This document shows positions 1-7,581 of a DNA stretch of 24,543 nucleotides, piece by piece. The notes beneath the pieces were generated by a model that saw only the letters and a program-made list of their open reading frames with translations, ran no database searches and was not told the origin of the DNA. Origin of the DNA: URNF01 sp045531495 (lineage in GTDB: Bacteria; Bacillota; Clostridia; Oscillospirales; Acutalibacteraceae); assembly GCA_045531495.1 (NCBI GenBank), contig JAZSED010000096.1, positions 1-24,543 on the forward strand. The letters run 5' to 3'. The first letter of the stretch is position 1, and every line of letters starts with the position of its first letter. A program made the position numbers and the translations under genes.

Positions 1-18
1 ACTTGCGGCTGCACCTGG

Positions 19-112
19 CCCCCTTGCCTAAAGGGTATTCCCCTATTAGGGGAAATGCCCGAAGGGCAAAGGGGTGGCTGCCCTGCAAGGGCTGGCAAAA
101 CCGTAGGTTTTG
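19..112. repeat. Cluster of short palindromes upstream of the dispersed repeat
   Basis: Three perfect hairpins with 3-base loops follow each other: 38-54 (7-bp stem, loop ATT), 56-68 (5-bp stem, loop GAA) and 96-112 (7-bp stem, loop GTA). The first two are enclosed by an outer imperfect stem pairing about 20-28 with 65-74, so the block can fold as a branched cruciform. No open reading frame here has a ribosome binding site or recognisable protein. This resembles mosaic palindromic intergenic repeats of bacterial genomes. Its function is unknown, and whether it belongs to the same unit as 141-323 is inference. Confidence 0.55.
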
Positions 113-140
113 TCTGGGGGATTTTTTGTGGCAAAAGAGG

Positions 141-323
141 AGGTGCGCTCGGGTGAAAGCGAGCGTTACTCCAACAATCCCTCCGTCTTTTTGCCGTAAA
201 CGGCAAAAATCCACCTCCCTTTAGGCAAGGGAGGCAGAAAAAACGCACACAAAAAAGCAAGAGAAGATACATGTTTTTGTGTATCTTCTCTATTTTTATC
301 CCTATGACCACCCACCGTATGGT
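141..323. repeat. Dispersed intergenic repeat, copy 1
   Basis: This stretch matches 3041-3223 without a gap at an offset of exactly 2900 bases, with about 15 substitutions (roughly 92% identity by eye). It contains three hairpins: 188-209 (9-bp stem, loop TAAA), 214-234 (8-bp stem) and 261-290 (10-bp stem). A short palindrome lies at about 312-325. No coding capacity is supported. The repeat sits directly downstream of the minus-strand methyltransferase gene, so transcripts of that gene would run into it. Confidence 0.85.
251..290 (-). terminator. Hairpin terminator for the TrmH-family gene
   Basis: A perfect 10-bp stem pairs 261-270 with 281-290. On the minus strand it is followed by TTGC and then a run of six T (251-256), a loose intrinsic-terminator arrangement for the gene ending at 331. 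On the plus strand the stem is followed by TATTTTT, so it may act in both directions. It lies inside repeat copy 1, so the repeat appears to supply the terminator. Confidence 0.6.
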
Positions 324-330
324 GGCCTCT

Positions 331-1155
331 TTACTCCTTTCGCAGTTGCCAGAATGCGACGGCGGCTGCCGCCGCCACGTTTAAGGAATCCACACCGTGC
401 TTCATCGGTATCTTCACGGTGTAATCGCTTTTTGCGATGGTATCAGAGGCAAGCCCGTCCCCTTCTGTGCCAAGCAGTATAGCAAGCTTATCCTCCGCCG
501 TTAAAGTCGGGTCGTCTATGCGCACCGCATTGTCCGATAATGCCATAGCGGCAACCTTAAACCCGCACGCGGCAAGCCTTGCCATACCGTTTTCTCGCCA
601 ATCGGCGGCATCCTCGCCCAGATAGGTCCACGGAACTTGAAAAACCGTGCCCATACTCACCCGTACCGCACGGCGGCACAAAGGGTCACAGCAGGTCGGG
701 GACAACAATACGGCATCCACCCCCATAGCGGTAGCAGAACGGAAAATCGCACCGATGTTGGTGGAATCCACCACCCCTTCCAGCACCGCGACGCGGTGCG
801 CGTTTTTGCAAATAACTTCTGCTGAAGGCAACGATGGGCGGCGGAATGCGCATAAAACACCGCGGGTCAAGGTGTATCCCGTGAGCTGCGCCAAAATGTC
901 ACGGTCAGCGGTGTAAAGGGGGATGTCCCCGCACCGTTTGATGATGTCAGCGGCGTCTCCCGCAATGTGTTTTCTCTCCATCAAAAGGGACAGCGGCGTA
1001 TACCCTGCGTCCAAGGCGGTGCCGATGACCTTGGTGCTTTCCGCAATGAAGATACCTTTGTCCGCTTCTAAACGGTTACGCAATTGCGCCTCGGTAAGAC
1101 GCGCGTATATATCCAATTCGGGTGCCGAAAAGTCGGTAATTTCAATGATAGGCAT
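331..1155 (-). CDS. TrmH/SpoU-family RNA 2'-O-methyltransferase
   Basis: A 274-residue protein predicted to transfer a methyl group from S-adenosylmethionine to a ribose 2'-OH in rRNA or tRNA. The three SpoU motifs are visible: motif 1 around residues 130-141 with the conserved Asn133 and Arg139 (STNIGAIFRSA), motif 2 around 227-234 (LLGTEGDG), and motif 3 around 249-263 (IPMKHGVDSLNVAAA). These form the trefoil-knot SAM site. Residues 1-100 resemble the substrate-binding domain of RlmB/TsnR-like enzymes. The ATG at 1155 is chosen because GGAGAG lies 5 bases upstream; an upstream in-frame extension has no ribosome binding site. The exact RNA target cannot be read from sequence. It is a single gene with its own promoter, divergent from the secreted-protein gene. 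Confidence 0.9.
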   Translation of the reverse strand: MPIIEITDFSAPELDIYARLTEAQLRNRLEADKGIFIAESTKVIGTALDAGYTPLSLLMERKHIAGDAADIIKRCGDIPLYTADRDILAQLTGYTLTRGVLCAFRRPSLPSAEVICKNAHRVAVLEGVVDSTNIGAIFRSATAMGVDAVLLSPTCCDPLCRRAVRVSMGTVFQVPWTYLGEDAADWRENGMARLAACGFKVAAMALSDNAVRIDDPTLTAEDKLAILLGTEGDGLASDTIAKSDYTVKIPMKHGVDSLNVAAAAAVAFWQLRKE

Positions 1156-1183
1156 AACATCTCTCCGTGTATGTAGTGGATAC

Positions 1184-1212
1184 AGTATACACCGAGGAAA
1201 AACAAAGCGCAA
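1184..1212 (-). promoter_or_regulatory. Promoter of the TrmH-family gene
   Basis: On the minus strand, TTGCGC (1207-1212) and TATACT (1184-1189) are separated by 17 bases, a good sigma-A type arrangement about 30 bases upstream of the chosen start. Confidence 0.65.
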
Positions 1213-1250
1213 GAGGTTTTAAAACAACGCCGAATTTTGCTTGTGCATTA

Positions 1251-1279
1251 TTGACAAAACAAGGGGAGAGATGTATAAT
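1251..1279 (+). promoter_or_regulatory. Consensus sigma-A promoter of the secreted protein gene
   Basis: TTGACA (1251-1256) and TATAAT (1274-1279) match both hexamer consensuses perfectly with a 17-base spacer. The start codon is at 1317, giving a short leader of about 30 bases with TAGGAGG just before the ATG. Strong constitutive expression is inferred. Confidence 0.9.
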
Positions 1280-1316
1280 GATTTTGTATGAATATTAACT
1301 TTTAGGAGGATGCGTA

Positions 1317-2867
1317 ATGAAAAAATTGCTGGCTTTGACCTTGTCTCTGCTGATGCTTGTGTCGGTGTTGCCGATAAGCGCGTTTGCGGCATATGACGTA
1401 GAAATTGAAATGGGCGATTTGCTGGGCGCGGGAGGCACAACGGGCGAGTGCACCTGGACGCTCACTGTTGACGTTCTTACCATCAAAGGTGAAGGCGCAA
1501 TGGCGGATTATACCGTCGAAAGTGTTTTGCCGTGGGGTAAGGAGATTACCGAGGTAGTTATCCAAGACGGCGTTACCGACATCGGTGATTTTGCGTTTTA
1601 CGGTTGCAGCGCGTTGACCGCTGTTACTTTTGGCGCGGACGTTGTTTCGGTTGGCGACAGTGCCTTCCGTGATTGTACTGCACTGACCGATGTGTACTAT
1701 GGCGGTACCGCGGCACAGAAAGCGGCACTCTCCGTTGGTGAAAATAACGACGCTTTGCAGGCGGCTGTGTGGCATTTTACGCAGTGTGACGATGGTCATA
1801 CGTATGATGATGCTTGCGACGCCGACTGTAACGTGTGCGATGAAGATCGTGAAGTTTCCCACGATTTTGATTGGGTGGAAGATGAACCGGCAAGTTGCGG
1901 CGAACCCGGCGTAAAGCACGAAGAATGTACTGTTTGCCACGAAAAGCGCAATGAAAACACCGCCATCCCCGCAACCGGCGACCACAGCTTTGATTGGGTG
2001 GAAGACGAACCGGCAAATTGCGGCGAACCCGGTGTAAAACACGAAGAATGCTCTGTTTGCCACGAAAAGCGCAATGAAAACACTGCTATCCCTGCAACCG
2101 GCGACCACAAGTACGATAACGACCAAGATGCTGAATGTAACGTGTGTCACGCAATCCGCGAGGTCGCGCAGAAAAACGGCTGGATTGCAGACGGCGGCAA
2201 GTGGTACTTCTACAAAAACGGCACCATGGTTAAAAAAGATTGGGTGCTGGACGGAGGTAAGTGGTACTATCTGGAAGCTGACGGCGTGATGGCGACCAAT
2301 GCGTGGAAGAAGGATTCCATTGGTTGGGTGTATGTAGGTGCTAACGGCGCGATGCTCACCAATGCGTGGTGCACCGATTCTCACGGTTGGTGCTATGTTG
2401 GTGCCGACGGGTATGCTGTCACCAATACTTGGAAAAAAGACTCGGTGGGCTGGATTTATCTCAACTCCGAAGGCTCGATGACCAAATCCGCGTGGGTACA
2501 AGACGGCGGCAAGTGGTATTATCTGGATGCCAACGGTTATATGGTATCCAATGCGTGGAGAAAGGACTCCATCGGCTGGGTATATCTCGGCTCCGACGGT
2601 GCAATGCTCACAAATGCCTGGTGTACCGACTCTAAGGGCTGGTGCTATGTCGGCGCTGACGGTTATGCGGTGACCAATTGCTGGAAGAAAGACTCCGTGG
2701 GTTGGATTTATCTGGATGCTAACGGCTCTATGACCAAATCCGCATGGGTACAAGACGGCGGCAAGTGGTATTACTGTGATGCCAACGGCTATATGGTAGC
2801 GAACAAAACGCTCACCATCGGCGGCAAAAAATACACCTTTAACGCTTCGGGCGTTTGGGTTGGCTAA
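1317..2867 (+). CDS. Secreted surface protein with leucine-rich and cell-wall-binding repeats
   Basis: A 516-residue exported protein. Residues 1-24 are a classic Sec signal peptide (KK, then a hydrophobic core, then SAFA). About residues 75-125 resemble BspA-type leucine-rich repeats (VTDIGDFAFYGCSALTAVTF). About 160-275 is rich in paired cysteines (CxxC), with two nearly identical 41-residue copies at 182-222 and 223-263. About 285-510 is a run of roughly 20-residue aromatic repeats (GGKWYYLDANGYM), the choline/glucan-binding cell-wall repeat type. The C-terminal half therefore probably anchors the protein non-covalently to the wall; no LPXTG motif is seen. AGGAGG precedes the ATG at normal spacing. 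No enzymatic domain is recognised. It may be an adhesin or a wall-associated protein; the ligand is unknown. Confidence 0.85.
   Translation: MKKLLALTLSLLMLVSVLPISAFAAYDVEIEMGDLLGAGGTTGECTWTLTVDVLTIKGEGAMADYTVESVLPWGKEITEVVIQDGVTDIGDFAFYGCSALTAVTFGADVVSVGDSAFRDCTALTDVYYGGTAAQKAALSVGENNDALQAAVWHFTQCDDGHTYDDACDADCNVCDEDREVSHDFDWVEDEPASCGEPGVKHEECTVCHEKRNENTAIPATGDHSFDWVEDEPANCGEPGVKHEECSVCHEKRNENTAIPATGDHKYDNDQDAECNVCHAIREVAQKNGWIADGGKWYFYKNGTMVKKDWVLDGGKWYYLEADGVMATNAWKKDSIGWVYVGANGAMLTNAWCTDSHGWCYVGADGYAVTNTWKKDSVGWIYLNSEGSMTKSAWVQDGGKWYYLDANGYMVSNAWRKDSIGWVYLGSDGAMLTNAWCTDSKGWCYVGADGYAVTNCWKKDSVGWIYLDANGSMTKSAWVQDGGKWYYCDANGYMVANKTLTIGGKKYTFNASGVWVG
1860..2105 (+). repeat. Two tandem 123-base repeats in the secreted protein gene
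   Basis: Copies at 1860-1982 and 1983-2105 each encode 41 residues containing a Cys, then EECxVCHEKRNEN, then IPATGD. The DNA copies differ at only a few, mostly synonymous, positions, which points to a recent duplication or gene conversion. Confidence 0.9.
2298..2801 (+). repeat. Two tandem 252-base higher-order repeats of wall-binding modules
   Basis: Units at 2298-2549 and 2550-2801 each encode 84 residues made of four different 21-residue aromatic modules in the same order: NAWxKDSIGW, NAWCTDSxGW, NxWKKDSVGW, SAWVQDGGKW. The four-module block has duplicated as a whole, on top of the basic 21-residue repeat. Confidence 0.9.
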
Positions 2868-2883
2868 TCCTTAAAAGCATAAC

Positions 2884-2917
2884 AAAAACGGTGTGTCGAA
2901 AGACACACCGTTTTTTT
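2884..2917 (+). terminator. Intrinsic terminator of the secreted protein gene
   Basis: A 9-bp GC-rich stem (2889-2897 with 2902-2910) closed by a GAAA tetraloop is flanked by A5 and followed by T7. It lies 17 bases after the stop codon. Confidence 0.95.
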
Positions 2918-3040
2918 GATAGCATTGGTGTTGGTGTAGGGCGGAGGCTTGCTCCCGCCGCAACAGCCCCCATACCGTCCCGCCGGATTTACCGCAAAAA
3001 CGGGCGACCGCAGCGGCACCAAACGGGCGACCAATATTTC

Positions 3041-3223
3041 AGGTGCGACCGGGTGAAAGCGAGCGTTACTCCAACAATCCCTCCGTCTTTTTGCCGCAAA
3101 CGGCAAAAAGCCACCTCCCTTTAGGCAAGAGAGGCAGAAAAAACGCCCACAAAAAAGCAAGAGGAGATACACATTTTTGTGTATCTCCTCTATTTTTATC
3201 CCTTAGACTACCCACCATACGGT
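3041..3223. repeat. Dispersed intergenic repeat, copy 2
   Basis: Gap-free match to 141-323. The hairpin stem 3161-3170/3181-3190 is kept perfect although it differs from copy 1: an A-T pair (264-287) has become G-C (3164-3187), and a T-G pair beyond it (272-279) has become C-G. The 3114-3134 stem has one C-A mismatch (3118-3130) relative to copy 1. Like copy 1, it lies just downstream of a minus-strand gene. Confidence 0.85.
3151..3190 (-). terminator. Probable terminator of the malate-gene operon
   Basis: The 10-bp stem 3161-3170/3181-3190 is followed on the minus strand by TTGC and T6, as in repeat copy 1. It lies about 100 bases beyond the stop of the 614-residue protein gene. It probably ends the Ldh_2 - malic enzyme - unknown protein transcript. 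Confidence 0.5.
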
Positions 3224-3293
3224 GTGTGGTTTGCCGTGGGGCGCAATTACAAGGTGAGATATTACAGTGGGAAAATTCCCCGTATATTTAGGA

Positions 3294-5138
3294 TTATTCC
3301 AATCCTAACAACAAACCGTAACCGATACCCATTAGAATTTCTGCAACCGTCCAGCCGCTTTCTACGGCACACGGCCCCCAACCCACGTCGTGGGGCATAC
3401 CGTAGGCTTCGCGGCGTTCAAGGTCAATGCCGCGGCACCAACCGCCGTTAAGCAGCGGATTGTCACTGCGCATCTGCACGTTGGTCATAAATTTGACAAT
3501 ATCCTGCCACAGTTCCTTAAAACGAGGGTCCTTTGTGACCTTATATGCATATGCAAAGGCAAGCGGCAACCAGTTGACCGAATACAAAAGGTCGGCAACG
3601 GGATCGCCGTTGTTGGCAAGCAGAGACGATTCGGTATTAGCGGTACGGGAACGGTTGGCTTTATACCCCGTGTCATATTCCATATAGCCGCCCCGCGGAT
3701 GCTTATGGGTTTCTAAGCTTTCTAAAACTGTATAGAGATACTGTTTATGCTTTTCTTCGCCTGTTACCTCGTACAGTGCGGCGAGGGGTAAAATCAGACG
3801 GCAGAGCTCCTGCGTTTCGCTGTGCTCGCGTCTGGTTTCGGGGAATGCGGTCATTAACGTCTCTACACCTTTTACGGCGGTATCGAGATAGTCTTTCTTC
3901 CCTGTCAATCCGTATGCCATAGCCAGCACCGCCATATAATAGCCGTTGTGATGTGCACACGGGAAGTTGGACGGTGTACTGTGCAGCTCTTCTATGCGCT
4001 CTTTGGGCAAGGTCTGCACATCGGTACGGCTGACTCTGAGCCCGTCGGTGCCTGTGGTAGCCACCAAAAAGTCAAGCGCCTCACACACGGTGTCGAGGTA
4101 CTGACAGTCATCGGTCAGCTGCATACAAAGCAGGGTGCCGAGTATAGTGCGCGCCACGTCATCGCCGTAGCATACGCCGTAATCGTTGGTGGTCCACCGC
4201 ACCATACCCTTGTACAGTCCTTCGTGCTCGGTCATTTTTTCAAAACAGAATTTCTGTATATTTTTGAAGCGGGTAAGGGATGCGGCATTGTTGTTGAGCA
4301 ACCAATCAAAAAGGTAAGCACCACCCATTTCGCCTGCACAATCGTTGCGAACAGCTGGGGCTGTGCGCTGTGTTCCATCGGGAGAAATGTTATGAACGAG
4401 CCCTTCCAGAACACCGCTTTCGCCGTTTTTGATAAGCAAATTGGCGTTATCAAACCAGCGCAGTCCGCGTGCAAAGGTATCGATAGCAGGCTCCGGCGGG
4501 TTATCCATCGTAACAACAGGGGGTAAGGAAAGGGTAATTTCCTTACCGACAAGGAACGAGAGGATATACGCTATCACCGCTTCCCACCGTTTTTGGGGTG
4601 CAAAGCGCGCGGTATGGAAATTACAAAGACGGATATTGCTGACCAGCGTGTTGTCGTCGTTATGCCACAACACCCAATCGGTTTTGGGTAGGTCGGGGAT
4701 TTCGTTGGCGTGGTCGTGCTCAATAATATGGCCGCCGCACAGTAAAACAGGCCAAGATTGTTCTTCCATCTGTCCGTATATCATACGGGTGTTGGCGCGG
4801 TCATCCAACAGATCACCCTTTGACAGCGTGTCGATGCAATCTCCCACGTATACCAAACGGTCGGAAACCGTACCGCGTGAGGCGGCAGGTGCAGCATAGC
4901 CGATAGAAGCACAAAATTCCGCAAACACACGTTTGCCTGCTTTTCTCTCCGCTTCGATATGTAACCGCAGGTCAATGGGTATACAAAGCGAATCACCCGT
5001 AGCACCGCCTAAGATAGCATACGCGTTATAAAACCCAATGCTATTGGCTTCTTCGACCGTAAAAACATCCACTGTTGCGTATTGCTTTAACAAACGACAC
5101 AAATCGTTATCTTTTTGGGTGATGACTGCAATTTTCAT
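3294..5138 (-). CDS. Unrecognised 614-residue protein, possible GATase-like plus alpha/alpha-toroid domains
   Basis: I do not recognise a named family. Residues 1 to about 205 look like an alpha/beta fold (MKIAVITQ, YAILGGATGD, a segment around VFAEFCASIG) that could be a glutamine-amidotransferase-like or ThuA-like domain. About 215-610 is helical, with aromatic and Gly-rich turns (GLRWFDNANLL, NDYGVCYGDDVAR, CAHHNGYYMAVLAMAYGLTG, EYDTGYKANRSR, GWGPCAVESGW), resembling (alpha/alpha)6-barrel glycoside hydrolases or epimerases. No signal peptide is seen, so it should be cytoplasmic. AGGAGA lies 7 bases before the ATG. The start is 14 bases after the malic enzyme stop, so co-transcription is likely. 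A carbohydrate-processing role is a fold-based guess only. Confidence 0.6.
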   Translation of the reverse strand: MKIAVITQKDNDLCRLLKQYATVDVFTVEEANSIGFYNAYAILGGATGDSLCIPIDLRLHIEAERKAGKRVFAEFCASIGYAAPAASRGTVSDRLVYVGDCIDTLSKGDLLDDRANTRMIYGQMEEQSWPVLLCGGHIIEHDHANEIPDLPKTDWVLWHNDDNTLVSNIRLCNFHTARFAPQKRWEAVIAYILSFLVGKEITLSLPPVVTMDNPPEPAIDTFARGLRWFDNANLLIKNGESGVLEGLVHNISPDGTQRTAPAVRNDCAGEMGGAYLFDWLLNNNAASLTRFKNIQKFCFEKMTEHEGLYKGMVRWTTNDYGVCYGDDVARTILGTLLCMQLTDDCQYLDTVCEALDFLVATTGTDGLRVSRTDVQTLPKERIEELHSTPSNFPCAHHNGYYMAVLAMAYGLTGKKDYLDTAVKGVETLMTAFPETRREHSETQELCRLILPLAALYEVTGEEKHKQYLYTVLESLETHKHPRGGYMEYDTGYKANRSRTANTESSLLANNGDPVADLLYSVNWLPLAFAYAYKVTKDPRFKELWQDIVKFMTNVQMRSDNPLLNGGWCRGIDLERREAYGMPHDVGWGPCAVESGWTVAEILMGIGYGLLLGLE

Positions 5139-5152
5139 ATTGTTGTCTCCTG

Positions 5153-6325
5153 TTAAATACGTGCGACACCCGTCTCCCGCGCCGCTTTTGCGACCGCCTC
5201 GGCAACCGTTTTACCGATACGCTCGTCAAACGCGAACGGCATAATGTAATCCTCGGACAATTCCTCGTCGGATACCAAGGATGCTATAGCAAGGGAAGCC
5301 GCCATTTGCATTTCTTCGTTGATATCCGATGCACGCACGTCCAAAGCACCGCGGAAGATACCGGGGAATGCCATCACGTTATTGATTTGATTGGGGAAAT
5401 CCGAACGTCCCGTGCCCACAACGCGCGCACCTGCGGCTTTTGCCTCATCGGGCATAATTTCGGGGACGGGATTTGCCATCGGGAACACGATAGCATCTGC
5501 GTTCATCGAACGAATCATATCTTCGTCCACCACATTCGGCGCGGATACGCCGATAAATACGTCGGCGCCCTTGATAGCATCACGCAATGTGCCTTTTAAG
5601 AGTGCGCGGTTGGTCACTTTACTCATTTCCGCGTGTGCGGCATTTAAGGTATCGTCGCCCTCGCAGATAATACCGAAGCGGTCTACCATGGTGAGGTTTT
5701 TGACACCGAGTTTTAACAGATGCTTGCCTATAGCGATACCTGCGGAGCCTGCACCGTTAATGACACATTGTACGTCACCGATATTTTTCTTGGTAAGGCG
5801 CAGTGCGTTTAACAGTGCTGCGCCTACCACAACAGCGGTGCCGTGCTGGTCATCGTGGAACACGGGAATGTCACAGATTTCCTTTAATTTCTTTTCGATT
5901 TCAAAGCAGCGCGGCGCGGAAATATCCTCCAGATTGATACCGCCGAAGCTGCCCGACAGCAGATAGATGGTGCGCACCAATTCGTCTACGTCCTTAGAAC
6001 GCAAACAAAGCGGAAACGCGTCTACACCCGCAAATTCCTTGAATAACACACATTTTCCTTCCATCACAGGCATGCCTGCCTCGGGACCGATGTCGCCCAG
6101 CCCCAACACGGCGGTGCCGTCGGTGATGACCGCCACCGTGTTCCAACGGCGGGTCAGCTCAAACGATTTATTGTAATCCTCTTTGATAGCCAGACACGGC
6201 TCGGCAACGCCGGGGGTGTAGGCGATGGAAAGCTGCTCCTTATTCTTGACGGGTGTACGCGAGGTGACCTCGATTTTACCTGCCCATTCGTAATGCTGTT
6301 GTAACGCTTTTGCTTTAATATCCAT
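5153..6325 (-). CDS. NAD(P)-dependent malic enzyme (oxaloacetate-decarboxylating)
   Basis: A 390-residue short bacterial-type malic enzyme converting malate to pyruvate, CO2 and NAD(P)H in the cytoplasm. The family signatures are present: AYTPGVAEPC at 35-44 with the catalytic Tyr36, GKCVLFK at 90-96 with the catalytic Lys region, ED at 133-134 and HDDQHGTA at 157-164 for metal and malate binding, and the Rossmann motif NGAGSAG at 190-196. Length is typical for the class lacking a phosphotransacetylase domain. AAAGGAGAA precedes the ATG. It has its own promoter and is also in line with the upstream dehydrogenase gene, 102 bases away. NAD versus NADP use cannot be decided from what I see. Confidence 0.95.
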   Translation of the reverse strand: MDIKAKALQQHYEWAGKIEVTSRTPVKNKEQLSIAYTPGVAEPCLAIKEDYNKSFELTRRWNTVAVITDGTAVLGLGDIGPEAGMPVMEGKCVLFKEFAGVDAFPLCLRSKDVDELVRTIYLLSGSFGGINLEDISAPRCFEIEKKLKEICDIPVFHDDQHGTAVVVGAALLNALRLTKKNIGDVQCVINGAGSAGIAIGKHLLKLGVKNLTMVDRFGIICEGDDTLNAAHAEMSKVTNRALLKGTLRDAIKGADVFIGVSAPNVVDEDMIRSMNADAIVFPMANPVPEIMPDEAKAAGARVVGTGRSDFPNQINNVMAFPGIFRGALDVRASDINEEMQMAASLAIASLVSDEELSEDYIMPFAFDERIGKTVAEAVAKAARETGVARI

Positions 6326-6345
6326 TTAGAACGTTCTCCTTTTTC

Positions 6346-6373
6346 AGTATATCACCGTGTGTTGTACTGTCAA
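6346..6373 (-). promoter_or_regulatory. Internal promoter before the malic enzyme gene
   Basis: On the minus strand, TTGACA (6368-6373) and TATACT (6346-6351) are 16 bases apart, about 20 bases from the malic enzyme start. It would let the malic enzyme and the following gene be expressed without the Ldh_2 gene. Confidence 0.7.
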
Positions 6374-6427
6374 CGACACACAAAAAGATACGGACAAAAT
6401 ACAAGGTGATTTTGGAATCCCCGCAAC

Positions 6428-7552
6428 TTAATTGTAAGAGCTGGAGGCGGTGTCGTTAAACTGTACGTCACCGAGATAGGCAACAGGGTCAAGACCGACA
6501 AAGCGGCACATATCGAACATTTCCGCTACCGTGTTGATATTAACGTCGATACCGTTAGCAAGACGGTCTGCTTTAGCAAAAATTTCTTTTTCGCCGTGGG
6601 TGTAAATGCGGGTAGCGCCTTCGGATTTGGGCGAATCGCGCAGCTCCTGCAAGAAGGTGGAGAGATGCTCCTTAATAGCATCTGCATCACCGAACACTTT
6701 GGGGTCGATAGCGATAAAGCCGTGACAGGTGCCGCCCTTGCCGCCGATATGGGTATGGTTAGAGGTAAGACCCATCGAGAGAATGGAGCAGAAGATTTCA
6801 CAGAACATACCGTAACCGTAACCCTTGTGACCGCCTAATTGCTCAGTTTCACCGCCCAAGGGCATAATGCCGCCGCCGTTTTTGGCAACAATATTGGCGA
6901 GCACGTCTTTTGCATCCGAAGAACCGTGTCCCGTGGCATCTAACGCCCAACCTTCGGGCAACGGTTTATGTAACTTATTGTAAATTTCCAGCTTGCCGCG
7001 GGTAACAACGGTGGTGGAAGCGTCAAAGAAGAAGTCGTAGGGCTCTGCGGGCATAGCAACGGCAATGGGGTTACTGCCGAGCATGGCAAGACGGCCGAAG
7101 GTAGGCACCATAATGGCCTCGCTGTTGGTCATTGCCATACCGATAAGCCCTGCGTCACAAGCCATTTTCGCGTAAAAGCCCGCAATACCGAAATGGTTGG
7201 AATTGCGCACAGTGACCACCGCCATACCGGTTTGTTTTGCTTTTTCAATAGCAATAGACATCGCTTTATGGGAAATGAGCTGCCCCATACCGTCGTTGCC
7301 TTCAATCACGGCGGAAACGGGGGTTTCAAATACCACTTCGGGTTTGGCATCTACCTTAATCAGTCCTTTTTCAATGCCCTTGTGGTAACGGGCAAGACGC
7401 TGCATACCGTGCGACTCAATGCCGTATAAGTCGGATAGCAGCAACACATCGGTAATGATGCGGCTTTCTTCTGTGGAAAACCCGAACTTGCCAAAGCAGT
7501 CCATACAGAATTTTTCCAGAGTTTCATACGAATAGCGGATATAATTACTCAT
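6428..7552 (-). CDS. Ldh_2-family malate/lactate (2-hydroxyacid) dehydrogenase
   Basis: A 374-residue NAD(P)-dependent oxidoreductase of the Ldh_2 family (malate, L-sulfolactate, ureidoglycolate and lactate dehydrogenases). Diagnostic features are ESHGMQRLARY at 46-56 with His48, RNSNHFGIAGFYA at 116-128 with the conserved His120, NSEAIMVP, and GGHKGYGYGMFCE in the C-terminal part. The substrate is not fixed by these motifs; malate is favoured because the next gene is a malic enzyme. The ATG at 7552 is preferred over a GTG nine bases upstream because GAGAGG sits 8 bases before the ATG and would overlap the GTG. It is divergent from the hydrogenase maturation operon. Confidence 0.9.
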   Translation of the reverse strand: MSNYIRYSYETLEKFCMDCFGKFGFSTEESRIITDVLLLSDLYGIESHGMQRLARYHKGIEKGLIKVDAKPEVVFETPVSAVIEGNDGMGQLISHKAMSIAIEKAKQTGMAVVTVRNSNHFGIAGFYAKMACDAGLIGMAMTNSEAIMVPTFGRLAMLGSNPIAVAMPAEPYDFFFDASTTVVTRGKLEIYNKLHKPLPEGWALDATGHGSSDAKDVLANIVAKNGGGIMPLGGETEQLGGHKGYGYGMFCEIFCSILSMGLTSNHTHIGGKGGTCHGFIAIDPKVFGDADAIKEHLSTFLQELRDSPKSEGATRIYTHGEKEIFAKADRLANGIDVNINTVAEMFDMCRFVGLDPVAYLGDVQFNDTASSSYN

Positions 7553-7581
7553 AAAAAACACCTCTCTTCAAAGTTACTTTC

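Larger units (their letters stand above)
2918..3293. other. Intergenic region between convergent genes, mostly repeat sequence
   Basis: No gene is supported. About 2935-3040 is GC-rich with small inverted repeats (GGCGG ... CCGCC near 2940-2960) and two copies of AACGGGCGACC (about 2999 and 3022). Position 3041-3223 is copy 2 of the dispersed repeat. From 3224 to 3293 I see only AT-richer spacer before the stop of the next minus-strand gene. Confidence 0.6.

Noticed and set aside
3..224. Short plus-strand open frame in the first intergenic region
   Set aside because: It spans the hairpin repeats, its C-terminal part is repeated in the second repeat copy, and no ribosome binding site precedes it.
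1302..2753. Long minus-strand open frame opposite the secreted protein gene (483 codons)
   Set aside because: It mirrors the repeats of the real gene, has no ribosome binding site or recognisable protein motif, and lies fully antisense to a gene with a signal peptide, promoter and terminator.
2298..2801. CRISPR-like or satellite array
   Set aside because: The repeats are in-frame protein repeats of wall-binding modules, not spacer-separated direct repeats.
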